Assembly (NCBI GenBank): GCA_047459075.1
Contig: VSCH01000027.1
Span: 1 to 38,067 of the forward strand
Length of the DNA stretch: 38,067 bases
Direction of reading: 5' to 3'
Source: ZC4RG19 sp017577565
GTDB taxonomy: Bacteria; Actinomycetota; Acidimicrobiia; Acidimicrobiales; VFJN01
Shown piece by piece: positions 26,795-35,612 of the stretch (position 1 is its first letter; each line of letters begins with the position of its first letter). The notes under the pieces are model-generated. The model searched no databases, was not told the DNA's origin, and saw nothing but the letters and a program-made list of their open reading frames with translations. Position numbers and translations under genes: made by a program.

Positions 26795-27160
26795 GTGTCG
26801 GACCTTCTCCGCTCGTACCTGACGGTCGGCGTCTTCCTGGGGGTGGCGGTCGCCCTGGTGGCGGCGATCCTCGGGCTCGGGCGCCTGATCCGGCCGAGCC
26901 GTCCGCAGCCCGACAAGTACGTCAACTACGAGTCGGGCGTCGACCCCGTGGGGTCGATGTGGGCGCAGACCCAGGTCCGCTACTACCTGTTCGCGCTGCT
27001 GTTCGTGCTGTTCGACGTCGAGGCGGTGTTCGTCTTCCCCTTCGCCACCCGGGCCGAGGCCTACGGCTGGTTCGGGTTCGTCGAGATGGGGGTGTTCATC
27101 GTCGTGCTGGCGCTCGGGCTGCTCTACGCCTGGAAGAAGAAGGTCCTCCGCTGGGTCTGA
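26795..27160 (+). CDS. nuoA: NADH-quinone oxidoreductase-like subunit A (nuo2)
   Basis: A compact 121-residue, three-helix NuoA. Y-V-N-Y-E-S-G lies in loop 1 and L-F-D-V-E-A-V-F-V-F-P-F-A in helix 2, with the conserved Asp and Glu. It starts the second complex I operon, which has the order A-B-C-D-H-I-J-K-L-M-N. The GTG start is placed by the promoter 8 bases upstream; an in-frame GTG at 26767 would lie before the -10 element. Confidence 0.94.
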   Translation: MSDLLRSYLTVGVFLGVAVALVAAILGLGRLIRPSRPQPDKYVNYESGVDPVGSMWAQTQVRYYLFALLFVLFDVEAVFVFPFATRAEAYGWFGFVEMGVFIVVLALGLLYAWKKKVLRWV

Positions 27161-27176
27161 CACAGGACGTCCGCTG

Positions 27177-27677
27177 ATGGGTCTCGTCGAGAGCGGCAAG
27201 ATGCCCAAGCCGCTGACATCGCTCCTCAACACCGCGCGCAAGTACAGCCTCTGGGCGTACCAGTGGGGGCTGGCCTGCTGCGCGATCGAGATGGGCGCCG
27301 CGTTCGCCTCGCCCCGCTACGACGTCATGCGGCTCGGCGTCATCCCCCTGCCCGCGAGCCCCCGCCAGGCGGACGTCGTCGTCATCTCGGGGACGGTCAC
27401 CGACAAGATGGTGCCGTCCATCAAGCGGCTCTACGAGCAGATGGCCGACCCCAAGTACGTCATCTCGATGGGGTCGTGCACCAACTGCGGCGGGCCCTAC
27501 TGGGACAGCTACTCGGTGACCAAGGGGATCGACCAGGTCCTCCCCGTCGACGTCTACATCCCCGGGTGCCCGCCGCGGCCCGAGGCGCTGCTCGAGGGCA
27601 TCGTCCTCCTCCAGCAGCGGATCGGGCGGGAGGACATGGCCGATCGCTGGCGGGGCGACCCGCTGGTGGTGCAGTGA
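27177..27677 (+). CDS. nuoB: NADH-quinone oxidoreductase-like subunit B (nuo2)
   Basis: A 166-residue NuoB with all N2 cluster ligands: C34-C35 (G-L-A-C-C-A-I-E-M), C101 (M-G-S-C-T-N-C-G-G-P-Y) and C131 (P-G-C-P-P-R-P-E). C104 is an extra Cys close to the cluster that nuo1 NuoB lacks (Ser there). The complete ligand set shows that this subunit can still reduce quinone. It starts 16 bases after nuoA2. Confidence 0.95.
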   Translation: MGLVESGKMPKPLTSLLNTARKYSLWAYQWGLACCAIEMGAAFASPRYDVMRLGVIPLPASPRQADVVVISGTVTDKMVPSIKRLYEQMADPKYVISMGSCTNCGGPYWDSYSVTKGIDQVLPVDVYIPGCPPRPEALLEGIVLLQQRIGREDMADRWRGDPLVVQ

Positions 27678-28372
27678 TGGCAGAGGCGACCGACACCGCC
27701 GCCGAGGAGGCGCAGGCGCCCCGCGACGAGGAGCGGGAGGCGCTGCTCGCCGAGATGACCGAGGCGCTCGGCGACGCCGTCGTCGGCAGCCACGTGGCCC
27801 CCGGGCGCGGCCTGTGGCTGCGGGTGACCCGCGACGCCTGGTACGACGCGGTGGAGACGGTCAAGCTGCGCTTCGGCTTCACGTTCTTCGACTTCCTCTC
27901 CGGCATCGACTGGATGCCCTCGCCGTGGGGCCGGTACGAGGACGCCGCCGTCGACACCGGCATCCCCCGGCCCGACCCCGACGCCCCGATCGAGACCGGC
28001 GTGGCCGGCGGGGACACGCGCTTCCAGGTCTTCTGCCGCCTGGCCGACGTCCGCCGCCCCGCCCCGCACCGCAACGTCGTGCTCAAGGCCGACCTGCCCG
28101 ACGACGACCTCCGCATCCGGAGCATCGTCCCGCTGTTCGCCGGGGCCAACTGGCACGAGCGGGAGTGCTGGGAGATGTTCGGCATCACCTTCGACGGCCA
28201 CCCCGGGCTGCGCCACCTCTACCTGCCGAGCGAGTTCGAGGGGCACCCGCTGCGCAAGGACTTCCCCCTCCTGGCCCGCCTGGTGAAGCCCTGGCCCGGC
28301 ATCGTCGACGTCGAGCCGATGCCCGACGAGGCCGCGCCCGGCGACGGCGACACCGCAGGAGGTGACGCATGA
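27677..28372 (+). CDS. nuoC: NADH-quinone oxidoreductase-like subunit C (nuo2)
   Basis: A 231-residue NuoC. N-W-H-E-R-E-C-W-E-M-F-G-I-T-F-D-G-H-P and F-E-G-H-P-L-R-K-D-F-P are the family signatures, at about 157-198. A Pro/Asp-rich insertion of ~35 residues (about 88-118) interrupts the N-terminal fold. The ATG overlaps the nuoB2 stop by one base. The C-terminal tail is acidic. Confidence 0.94.
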   Translation: MAEATDTAAEEAQAPRDEEREALLAEMTEALGDAVVGSHVAPGRGLWLRVTRDAWYDAVETVKLRFGFTFFDFLSGIDWMPSPWGRYEDAAVDTGIPRPDPDAPIETGVAGGDTRFQVFCRLADVRRPAPHRNVVLKADLPDDDLRIRSIVPLFAGANWHERECWEMFGITFDGHPGLRHLYLPSEFEGHPLRKDFPLLARLVKPWPGIVDVEPMPDEAAPGDGDTAGGDA

Positions 28373-29547
28373 CCGCCCTCACCGAGCGCCAGCAGCTGGC
28401 GTACGTCGACGCCCAGGCGGCCGACGCCCGGGTCAACGTCGAGCTCGAGACCGACGAGGGCATGATCCTCAACCTGGGGCCGCAGCACCCCGCCACCCAC
28501 GGCACGCTGCGGGTCACGGCCAAGCTCGACGGCGAGCAGGTCGTGTGGGCCGACGTCGTCCCCGGCTACATGCACCGGGGCTACGAGAAGCTCACCGAGG
28601 TCCGCACCTACCCCCAGGTCACGACCCTCATCAACCGCATCGACTGGCTCGGCAGCTTCGCCAACGAGGTGCCCTTCATCCTCGCCGCCGAGCAGCTGAT
28701 GGAGATCGAGGCGCCGCCCCGGGCCCGGTGCATCCGCACGATCCTCTTCGAGATGGCCCGGATCGCCAACCTCGTCATCTTCCTCGGCGACCTGGGCGTC
28801 CAGCTCGGCGCGGTGACGCCGACCTTCTACGCCTTCCGCGACCGCGAGCACGTCCTCGACCAGATCGAGGCGGTCACCGGTGGGCGCTTCCACCCGAACT
28901 TCGACCGCATCGGCGGCCTGAAGGACGACCTGCCGAAGGGGTGGATCGCGGACACCAAGGCCGTCATGGCCCGGATCCGCAGCTTCTGCGACGAGATGGA
29001 GGACCTCCTCTTCGGCAACGAGATCTTCGAGGCCCGCACCCGGGGCGTCGGCGTCATCCCCGCCGAGGTCGCCCTGGCCTACGGGCTGTCCGGCGCCAAC
29101 CTGCGGGCGTCCGGCGTCGACTGGGACCTGCGCCGTGACGGCGGCATCTCCGGCCTGGCCCACGACGAGGTCGACTGGAAGGTCTGGACCCACCCCGACG
29201 GCGACAGCTTCGCCCGCTGCTGGGTCCGGCTGCAGGAGACCCGCGAGGCGACCCACATCGTCGACCAGCTCTGCGACGGGCTGCCCAGCGGGCCGATCAT
29301 GGCCAAGGTCCCCCGGGTCATCAAGGTCCCGCCCGGCGAGGCCTACGTCGAGACGGAGAACCCGCTCGGCGCCATGGGCTACTACCTGGTCAGCAAGGGC
29401 GACCTGGGGCCGTTCCGCGTGAAGATCCGTTCGGCCAGCTTCTCGAACATCTCGGTCGTGCCCTGGGTGCTCAAGGGCGTCTACGTGCCGGACATCATCA
29501 CGATCCTGGCCAGCCTCTACTTCATCCTGGGGGACATCGACCGATGA
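28369..29547 (+). CDS. nuoD: NADH-quinone oxidoreductase-like subunit D (nuo2), with Trp at the quinone Tyr position
   Basis: A 392-residue NuoD. G-P-Q-H-P-A-T-H-G (37-45) keeps the quinone-site His. The following motif, R-x-D-Y in nearly all NuoD and Y117 in the nuo1 copy, reads N-R-I-D-W93 here (codon TGG at 28645). In known complex I that Tyr contacts the quinone headgroup. The C-terminus, F-I-L-G-D-I-D-R, follows the normal ending. It overlaps nuoC2 and nuoH2 by four bases each (ATGA). It forms the quinone chamber with NuoB and NuoH. Confidence 0.95.
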   Translation: MTALTERQQLAYVDAQAADARVNVELETDEGMILNLGPQHPATHGTLRVTAKLDGEQVVWADVVPGYMHRGYEKLTEVRTYPQVTTLINRIDWLGSFANEVPFILAAEQLMEIEAPPRARCIRTILFEMARIANLVIFLGDLGVQLGAVTPTFYAFRDREHVLDQIEAVTGGRFHPNFDRIGGLKDDLPKGWIADTKAVMARIRSFCDEMEDLLFGNEIFEARTRGVGVIPAEVALAYGLSGANLRASGVDWDLRRDGGISGLAHDEVDWKVWTHPDGDSFARCWVRLQETREATHIVDQLCDGLPSGPIMAKVPRVIKVPPGEAYVETENPLGAMGYYLVSKGDLGPFRVKIRSASFSNISVVPWVLKGVYVPDIITILASLYFILGDIDR

Positions 29548-30581
29548 GGAGCCTCGTGCTCGCCATCGAGCTGGCCTGGTGGCAGCAGACCGTCCTGCGG
29601 ACCATCGGCGTGCTCGCCGCCGTGCTGCTGCCCGCCGGCACGCTGGTCTACGTCTTCCTCTTCAAGATGATGAGCTTCATGCAGAGCCGCCTCGGCCCCA
29701 TGGAGGCGGGGCCGTACGGCTCGATGCAGCTGCTCGCCGAGGTCGGCAAGTGGATCCAGAAGGAGGACATCATCCCCTGGCGGGCCGACCGGAAGCTCTT
29801 CGCGATGGCCCCCTACATCGTGGTGATGACGGTCTTCCTCACCTACGTGGGGGTGCCGTTCGGCCCCGACGCCTGGTTCGCCGATCTCGACGTGGGGATC
29901 TTCTACATCCTCGCCGTCTCGTCGATCTCGGTCCTCGGCATCCTCATCGCCGGCTGGTCCTCGGCCAACAAGTACTCGCTGCTCGGCGGCCTGCGGGCGG
30001 CCGGCCAGCTCATCGCCTACGAGCTGCCGATGGTGCTGGCGGTCGTCGGCGTGGTCATCCAGGCCGAGACCCTCAACCTGCAGGGCATCGTGGCCGCCCA
30101 GCACGAGGGTGCGATCTTCGGCTGGGACGGGATCGGGAACCCGTTCATCCTCACCCAGTTCGTCGGGTTCCTCATCTTCCTCGTCGCCCTGCAGGCCGAG
30201 CTCACCCAGACCCCCTTCGACATGCCCGTGGCCGAGTCGGAGCTGGTGTCCGGCTACATGACCGAGTACTCGGGCATGCGGTTCCTGCTCTTCTTCATCG
30301 CCGAGTTCGCGAGCGCCGGCGCCTTCGCCGCGGTGGCGGCCACGCTCTTCCTCGGCGGGTGGGCGCTGCCGGGCGTCGACCTCGACGCCGACTACATGAA
30401 CGTGCTGGGGCCGATCGTGCTGCTGGCCAAGATCATGCTGGTCGCGTTCCTCGTCTTCTGGGTGCGGTTCACCTACCCGCGGTTCCGCGAGGACCAGCTC
30501 CAGCAGCTCGCGTGGAAGGTCCTCATCCCGCTGTCGCTGGTCAACATCCTGGCGACCATGGCTCTGAAGGTGGCCTACTAG
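29544..30581 (+). CDS. nuoH: NADH-quinone oxidoreductase-like subunit H (nuo2), divergent first loop
   Basis: A 345-residue NuoH with about eight helices. The first-loop motif E-R-K...G-P-N-K of the nuo1 copy aligns without gaps to L39-F40-K41...G-P-M-E here, so the conserved Glu-Arg and the Asn are lost. Later motifs are partly kept (P-F-D-M-P-V-A-E-S-E-L-V-S-G-Y; T-E-Y-S-G-M-R-F), but N-R before P-F-D is T-Q-T. The changes cluster at the quinone entrance. The stop is TAG, unlike its neighbours. Confidence 0.93.
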   Translation: MRSLVLAIELAWWQQTVLRTIGVLAAVLLPAGTLVYVFLFKMMSFMQSRLGPMEAGPYGSMQLLAEVGKWIQKEDIIPWRADRKLFAMAPYIVVMTVFLTYVGVPFGPDAWFADLDVGIFYILAVSSISVLGILIAGWSSANKYSLLGGLRAAGQLIAYELPMVLAVVGVVIQAETLNLQGIVAAQHEGAIFGWDGIGNPFILTQFVGFLIFLVALQAELTQTPFDMPVAESELVSGYMTEYSGMRFLLFFIAEFASAGAFAAVAATLFLGGWALPGVDLDADYMNVLGPIVLLAKIMLVAFLVFWVRFTYPRFREDQLQQLAWKVLIPLSLVNILATMALKVAY

Positions 30582-30583
30582 TC

Positions 30584-31138
30584 ATGGCCAGACTGCCTGC
30601 TCCCAAGGTCCCGGGCCTGGTCAAGGGCCTCGGCGTCACGCTGAAGACGATGGGCCGGACGATGTTCCCGGCCCGGGGCATCAAGACGCTCATCCCGGCG
30701 CCGTCGAAGGGCGCGGCGACGGTGCAGTACCCCCACGAGAAGGAGGTGCCCACGCCCCGGGCGCGTGGCGTCATCGCCCTCAAGGAGGACAACTGCACCG
30801 TCTGCATGCTGTGTGCCCGCAGCTGCCCCGACTGGTGCATCTACATCGAGGGCCACAAGGAGACGGCGCCGCCCCGCCGCCCCGGGGGCAAGCCGCGGAC
30901 GGTCAACAAGCTCGACCGGTTCGACATCGACTACGCCCTCTGCATGTACTGCGGGATCTGCGTCGAGGTCTGCCCCTTCGACGCCCTGTTCTGGAGCCCC
31001 GAGTACGAGTACTCCGAGCTGCGCCTCGCCGACCTGCTCCACGACAAGGAGCGCCTTGGCGAGTGGATGCAGACCGTGCCCGACTTCGAGCCCTACGAGG
31101 CCGGGTCCGAGCAGAAGGTCCGCAAGGTCCCCCGGTGA
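30584..31138 (+). CDS. nuoI: NADH-quinone oxidoreductase-like subunit I (nuo2)
   Basis: A compact 184-residue protein with two [4Fe-4S] motifs: C71-x2-C74-x2-C77-x3-C81-P and C120-x2-C123-x2-C126-x3-C130-P. With no NuoG in the operon, this is the predicted entry point for electrons from an outside donor (inference). N-terminal amphipathic Lys/Arg-rich segment as in other NuoI. ATG two bases after the nuoH2 stop. Confidence 0.94.
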   Translation: MARLPAPKVPGLVKGLGVTLKTMGRTMFPARGIKTLIPAPSKGAATVQYPHEKEVPTPRARGVIALKEDNCTVCMLCARSCPDWCIYIEGHKETAPPRRPGGKPRTVNKLDRFDIDYALCMYCGICVEVCPFDALFWSPEYEYSELRLADLLHDKERLGEWMQTVPDFEPYEAGSEQKVRKVPR

Positions 31139-31142
31139 GCTG

Positions 31143-31655
31143 ATGGTGGCGCAGAACATCTTCTTCTACGTGATCGCCGCGGTGATGGTCGCCGCCGCCG
31201 TCGTCGTGGTGACCAACCGCAACGTCGTGCGCGCCGCGCTGGCGCTGATCGTCGTGTTCGCCGGCGTCGCCGCGCAGTACATCCTGCTGGCCGCCGAGTT
31301 CGTGGCCACCACCCAGGTGCTCGTCTACATCGGGGCGATCATGGTGCTGATGCTGTTCGGCATCATGCTGACCCGGGCGCGGATCGGTCAGGACCCCGAG
31401 ATGACCAACGAGCGCTGGTGGGTCGGGCTGATCACGGCGCTGCTGCTCGCCGGGGTCATGGGCTACGCCCTGATCGACCACTTCGGCAGCGACCCGCTGC
31501 CCGAGGACCGTCGCCTCGTCGCCGTCGGCGGCTCGAACACCGCGACGGTGAGCGACGCCATCTTCTCGCAGTACCTGATCCCGTTCGAGGTGATCTCGGT
31601 GCTGCTGCTCTCAGCGCTGGTCGGGGCCATCGTCATCGCCCGGAAGGATCGGTGA
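31143..31655 (+). CDS. nuoJ: NADH-quinone oxidoreductase-like subunit J (nuo2)
   Basis: A 170-residue, five-helix NuoJ. V-L-V-Y-I-G-A-I-M-V-L-M-L-F-G-I-M-L in helix 3 is typical. It ends soon after helix 5 (A-R-K-D-R), without the acidic tail of the nuo1 copy. The ATG at 31143 begins 4 bases after the nuoI2 stop. Confidence 0.94.
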   Translation: MVAQNIFFYVIAAVMVAAAVVVVTNRNVVRAALALIVVFAGVAAQYILLAAEFVATTQVLVYIGAIMVLMLFGIMLTRARIGQDPEMTNERWWVGLITALLLAGVMGYALIDHFGSDPLPEDRRLVAVGGSNTATVSDAIFSQYLIPFEVISVLLLSALVGAIVIARKDR

Positions 31656-31659
31656 CCCG

Positions 31660-31968
31660 ATGGACGACCTGATGCTGAACCAGTTCCTGCTCCTGGGTGC
31701 CGTGCTGTTCTGCATCGGCGTCTACGGGGTCATCGCTCGCAAGAACACCGTCCTGGTGCTGATGTCGATCGAGCTGATCCTCAACGCGGTCAACATCAAC
31801 CTGATCGCGTTCGGCGCCATGAACGGTGACATCGCCGGCGCGGTGTTCGCCCTCTTCGTCATCGCCGTGGCGGCCGCCGAGGTCGGCGTCGGCCTGGCGA
31901 TGGTGCTGATCATCTACCGGAACCGGTCGAGCGTCGACCTCGACGACGTCGACTCGATGAGGGGCTGA
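31660..31968 (+). CDS. nuoK: NADH-quinone oxidoreductase-like subunit K (nuo2)
   Basis: A 102-residue, three-helix NuoK with both buried glutamates, E39 (S-I-E-L-I-L-N-A-V-N) and E74 (A-A-A-E-V-G-V-G-L-A). ATG start 4 bases after nuoJ2. Confidence 0.95.
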   Translation: MDDLMLNQFLLLGAVLFCIGVYGVIARKNTVLVLMSIELILNAVNINLIAFGAMNGDIAGAVFALFVIAVAAAEVGVGLAMVLIIYRNRSSVDLDDVDSMRG

Positions 31969-31976
31969 GGTCGACC

Positions 31977-34037
31977 GTGCTCGAGAACGCCTGGATCATC
32001 CCGCTCGTCCCCGCGGCGTCGTTCTTCCTCATCCTGCTGATCGGCAAGCGGCTGCCGCACAAGGGCAGCGAGCTCGGCATCGCCGCGGTCGCCATCGCCT
32101 TCGTGCTGGCGCTGGTCGTCAACGTCCAGTGGTTCGACCGGGTCGAGAACCCGCCGCACGAGGCCGGCCACGGCACCGAGCACGTCGTCGAGCCCGTCGA
32201 GAAGGGCTGGACGTGGTTCCAGAGCGGCGACGTCGACATCGAGGTCGGCATGCTGCTCGACGGCCCGGCGGTGATGATGCTCTTCGTCGTCACCCTGGTG
32301 TCGCTGCTGGTCCACGTCTACTCGACCGACTACGTGGCCGGCGACCGCCGCTACACGCACTTCTTCGCCTTCCTCTCGCTGTTCACGGCGTCGATGCTCG
32401 GCCTCGTCATGGCCAAGACGACGCTGCAGCTGATCGTCTGCTGGGAGCTCGTCGGCGTCTGCTCGTTCGCCCTGATCGGCCACTGGTGGGAGGAGAAGGC
32501 CAACAGCGACGCCGCCCTCAAGGCGTTCATCACCAACCGCGTCGGCGACGTCGGCCTGCTGTGCGGCATGATCACGCTGTTCTGGGCGGCCGGCGGCACC
32601 TTCGACATCCTCGAGATCAACACGCTGGCCCTCGAGGGCGGCATCAGCCAGACGGCGCTCACCGTCGCCTCCTGCGCGCTCATCGCCGCGGTCATGTCGA
32701 AGTCCGGCCAGTTCATCCTCCACACCTGGCTGCCGGACGCCATGGCCGGCCCGACGCCGGTGTCCGCCCTCATCCACGCGGCGACGATGGTCGTGGCCGG
32801 CATCTACATGGTCGGACGCCTCTACGGCGTCTTCTTCGAGGGCCTGGAGATCGGCACCTCGACCTTCAACCTGCTCGCGCTCGTCGGCGGCGTCACCGTG
32901 ATCGGCGGGGCCGGGCTGGCCTTCGTCCAGAGCGACATCAAGAAGGTGCTGGCCTACTCGACGGTCTCCCAGCTCGGCTACATGGTCATGGCGCTGGGCG
33001 TCGGGGCCTGGACCGCCGCCTTCTTCCACCTGTTCACCCACGCCTTCTTCAAGGCCTGCCTGTTCCTCGGCTCGGGCTCGGTCAGCCACGCCGTCCACAG
33101 CTTCGACATGAAGCGGGACATGGGCGGCCTGCGCCGGTGGATGCCGCAGACCTACAAGACGTTCCTCATCTCCACCGGGGCGCTCATCGGCATCTTCCCG
33201 CTCGCCGGGTTCTGGTCGAAGGACGAGATCCTCGCCGGCGCCTCGCAGCTCGGCGGCGAGGGGGGCTACAAGGCCTTCCTCGTGGTCGGCCTCATCGGCG
33301 CCCTGATGACCGCCGCCTACATGACCCGCTGCGTCTACCTCACGTTCTTCGGCGAGTACCGCGGCCACGGCGAGCCCCACGAGTCCGGCCCCCGCATCAC
33401 CGTCCCGCTGTGGATCCTGGCCGGGCTGGCGGTCGTCGCCGGCTTCGCCAACATCCCCGACAGCGGCGCGCTGAGCTTCGTGCCCGAGGGCGCCGCCCTC
33501 CGGTTCGAGCACTTCTTCGAGCCCAAGGGCCCGTACTTCCCGGTCGAGGGCTTCAGCCACCCGAGCTTCAGCCTGGGCATCGCGCTGGTCAGCACGGTGA
33601 TCGCCGCCCTCGGCATCGGCGCCTCGTACCTCTGGTACTGGCGGGGCGTCGGGGTCCACGGCATCACCCGGCGCAACGCCCTCGCCCGGGCCGGCTACCG
33701 GTTCCTCGAGAACAAGTACTACTTCGACCACCTCTACACGGGCGTCATCGCCGGCGGCACGAAGGGCCCGATCGCCCGGGCCGCCTACTGGGTCAACCAG
33801 AACGTCATCGACGGCATCGTCAACGGCGCCGGACGGGCCGCCACGGTGGTCGGCCGCTTCGTCTACCAGCGCATCGACCAGCAGGTCGTCGACGGCGCGG
33901 TCAACTCGTCCGCCGAGGTGGCCAACACCACCGGCCAGGTCTTCCGCCAGCTCACCTCCGGCAAGGTGCAGCAGTACGGGGCGCTCCTCTTCGGGGCCGC
34001 CGCGCTGTTCGCCGGGGCCATCATCCTCTTCGTCTGA
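31977..34037 (+). CDS. nuoL: NADH-quinone oxidoreductase-like subunit L (nuo2), antiporter-like
   Basis: A 686-residue antiporter-like subunit. E157 (C-W-E-L-V-G-V-C-S), K242 (S-K-S-G-Q-F) and H267 (A-L-I-H-A-A-T-M-V) match the proton-path residues. A ~35-residue hydrophilic stretch (52-88, with several His and Glu) follows helix 2, and a long amphipathic C-terminal helix with a final anchor is present, so the lateral arm is kept. GTG start 8 bases after nuoK2. Confidence 0.95.
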   Translation: MLENAWIIPLVPAASFFLILLIGKRLPHKGSELGIAAVAIAFVLALVVNVQWFDRVENPPHEAGHGTEHVVEPVEKGWTWFQSGDVDIEVGMLLDGPAVMMLFVVTLVSLLVHVYSTDYVAGDRRYTHFFAFLSLFTASMLGLVMAKTTLQLIVCWELVGVCSFALIGHWWEEKANSDAALKAFITNRVGDVGLLCGMITLFWAAGGTFDILEINTLALEGGISQTALTVASCALIAAVMSKSGQFILHTWLPDAMAGPTPVSALIHAATMVVAGIYMVGRLYGVFFEGLEIGTSTFNLLALVGGVTVIGGAGLAFVQSDIKKVLAYSTVSQLGYMVMALGVGAWTAAFFHLFTHAFFKACLFLGSGSVSHAVHSFDMKRDMGGLRRWMPQTYKTFLISTGALIGIFPLAGFWSKDEILAGASQLGGEGGYKAFLVVGLIGALMTAAYMTRCVYLTFFGEYRGHGEPHESGPRITVPLWILAGLAVVAGFANIPDSGALSFVPEGAALRFEHFFEPKGPYFPVEGFSHPSFSLGIALVSTVIAALGIGASYLWYWRGVGVHGITRRNALARAGYRFLENKYYFDHLYTGVIAGGTKGPIARAAYWVNQNVIDGIVNGAGRAATVVGRFVYQRIDQQVVDGAVNSSAEVANTTGQVFRQLTSGKVQQYGALLFGAAALFAGAIILFV

Positions 34038-34058
34038 CGGCTACCGCCAAGGTTCACG

Positions 34059-35606
34059 ATGGACAACAACCAGTTCCTGACCGATTGGGGCCTCACGCTC
34101 ATGGTGTTCCTGCCGCTGGCAGGGGCGCTCGTGATGCTGCTGATCCCCCGCGCCGAGGAGACCACCCACAAGGTGGTGGCCCTGGCGGTGGCGCTGGCCA
34201 CGGCCGGCATCGGCGGCGCGGTCATCGCCGACTTCGACTACGGCGCGACCGACACCCTGCAGTTCACGGTCGACGAGTCGTGGATCGAGGTCATCAACGC
34301 CCGCTACGCCATCGGCATCGACGGGCTGGCCGTCCCGCTCATCGCCCTGACGCTGCTGGTGGTGCCGCTGTGCATCATCTACAGCTGGAACCACTTCCCC
34401 GAGCCGCGGAACCCGAAGGCGTTCCTCGTCCTGCTGCTGGTGCTGCACACCGGCATGCTCGGCACCTTCGTGGCGCAGGACCTCATCCTGTTCTTCGTCT
34501 TCTTCGAGGTCGTCCTGCTGCCGATGTACTTCCTCATCGGCGTGTGGGGCGGTGAGCAGCGCCAGTACGCCGCCATCAAGTTCTTCCTCTTCACGCTGTT
34601 CGGCTCGGCGCTGATGCTGGTCAGCTTCCTCGCCCTCTACTTCGTCGCCGACGTCGACAGCTTCGTCATGAGCGACCTCGCCCGGGGCGTGGCCGAGGCC
34701 GGGGTCGACCACCGGACCCAGATGCTCATCTTCGGCGGCATGTTCCTGGGCTTCGGCATCAAGGTGCCGATCTTCCCGTTCCACACCTGGCTGCCCGACG
34801 CCCACACCCAGGCGCCGACCGTCGGCTCGGTCATCCTGGCCGCGGTGCTGCTGAAGCTCGGCACCTACGGCTTCGTGCGGGTCGCGCTGCCGATCCTGCC
34901 CGAGGCGGCGGCCGACTGGGCGCCCTGGATCGGCCTGCTGGCCGTCATCGGCATCATCTACGGCGCCCTGGCCTGCCTGGCCCAGACCGACATGAAGCGC
35001 CTCATCGCCTTCTCGTCGGTGGCCCACATGGGCTTCACGATGCTGGGCATCTCGACGCTCACCGACTTCGGCCTGAACGCCGCGGTCATGGGCATGGTCG
35101 CCCACGGCCTCATCACCGGCATGCTCTTCTTCCTGACGGGCTCGGTGAAGGAGCGCTGGCACACGCTCGAGATCCGGCGGCTGGGCGGCATCCTGGTCAA
35201 GGCGCCGCGGCTGGGCTGGGTCCTCGGCTTCTCGGCCATGGCCTCGCTCGGCCTGCCCGGCCTGGCCGGGTTCTGGGGCGAGTTCCCCGCCATCCTCGCC
35301 GCCTACGAGCCGGGCGCCGACCTCAGCCAGACGACGTTCCGGGTGTACATGGTCGTGGCCGCCATCGGCACGGTGTTCGCCGCCGGCTACCTGCTCTGGC
35401 TCTACCAGCGCACGGCCTTCGGCACGCCGACCGAGGAGTTCGAGCACGAGGAGATCCACGACGTGCTCCCGTCCGAGTGGATCGCCTGGGTGCCGATGCT
35501 GGTGCTCATCCTGGCCATCGGCATCTTCCCCAACATCGTGTTCCGGGTCAGCGACGGGCAGATGACCGCGGTCGCCCAGTCGATCGCCGCCGCGGTGGGC
35601 GGCTGA
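34059..35606 (+). CDS. nuoM: NADH-quinone oxidoreductase-like subunit M (nuo2), antiporter-like
   Basis: A 515-residue antiporter-like subunit with E150 (F-F-E-V-V-L-L-P-M), K235 (I-K-V-P-I-F-P-F-H-T-W-L-P-D-A-H) and K266 (L-L-K-L-G-T-Y-G). The loop that carries the ~65-residue insertion in the nuo1 copy is about half as long here. ATG start 21 bases after nuoL2. Confidence 0.95.
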   Translation: MDNNQFLTDWGLTLMVFLPLAGALVMLLIPRAEETTHKVVALAVALATAGIGGAVIADFDYGATDTLQFTVDESWIEVINARYAIGIDGLAVPLIALTLLVVPLCIIYSWNHFPEPRNPKAFLVLLLVLHTGMLGTFVAQDLILFFVFFEVVLLPMYFLIGVWGGEQRQYAAIKFFLFTLFGSALMLVSFLALYFVADVDSFVMSDLARGVAEAGVDHRTQMLIFGGMFLGFGIKVPIFPFHTWLPDAHTQAPTVGSVILAAVLLKLGTYGFVRVALPILPEAAADWAPWIGLLAVIGIIYGALACLAQTDMKRLIAFSSVAHMGFTMLGISTLTDFGLNAAVMGMVAHGLITGMLFFLTGSVKERWHTLEIRRLGGILVKAPRLGWVLGFSAMASLGLPGLAGFWGEFPAILAAYEPGADLSQTTFRVYMVVAAIGTVFAAGYLLWLYQRTAFGTPTEEFEHEEIHDVLPSEWIAWVPMLVLILAIGIFPNIVFRVSDGQMTAVAQSIAAAVGG

Positions 35607-35612
35607 CGCGCC

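Noticed and set aside
28369..30581. Deleted nuoEFG remnants between nuoD2 and nuoH2
   Set aside because: The two genes overlap by four bases (ATGA), so there is no room for remnants; the absence looks ancestral rather than recent.
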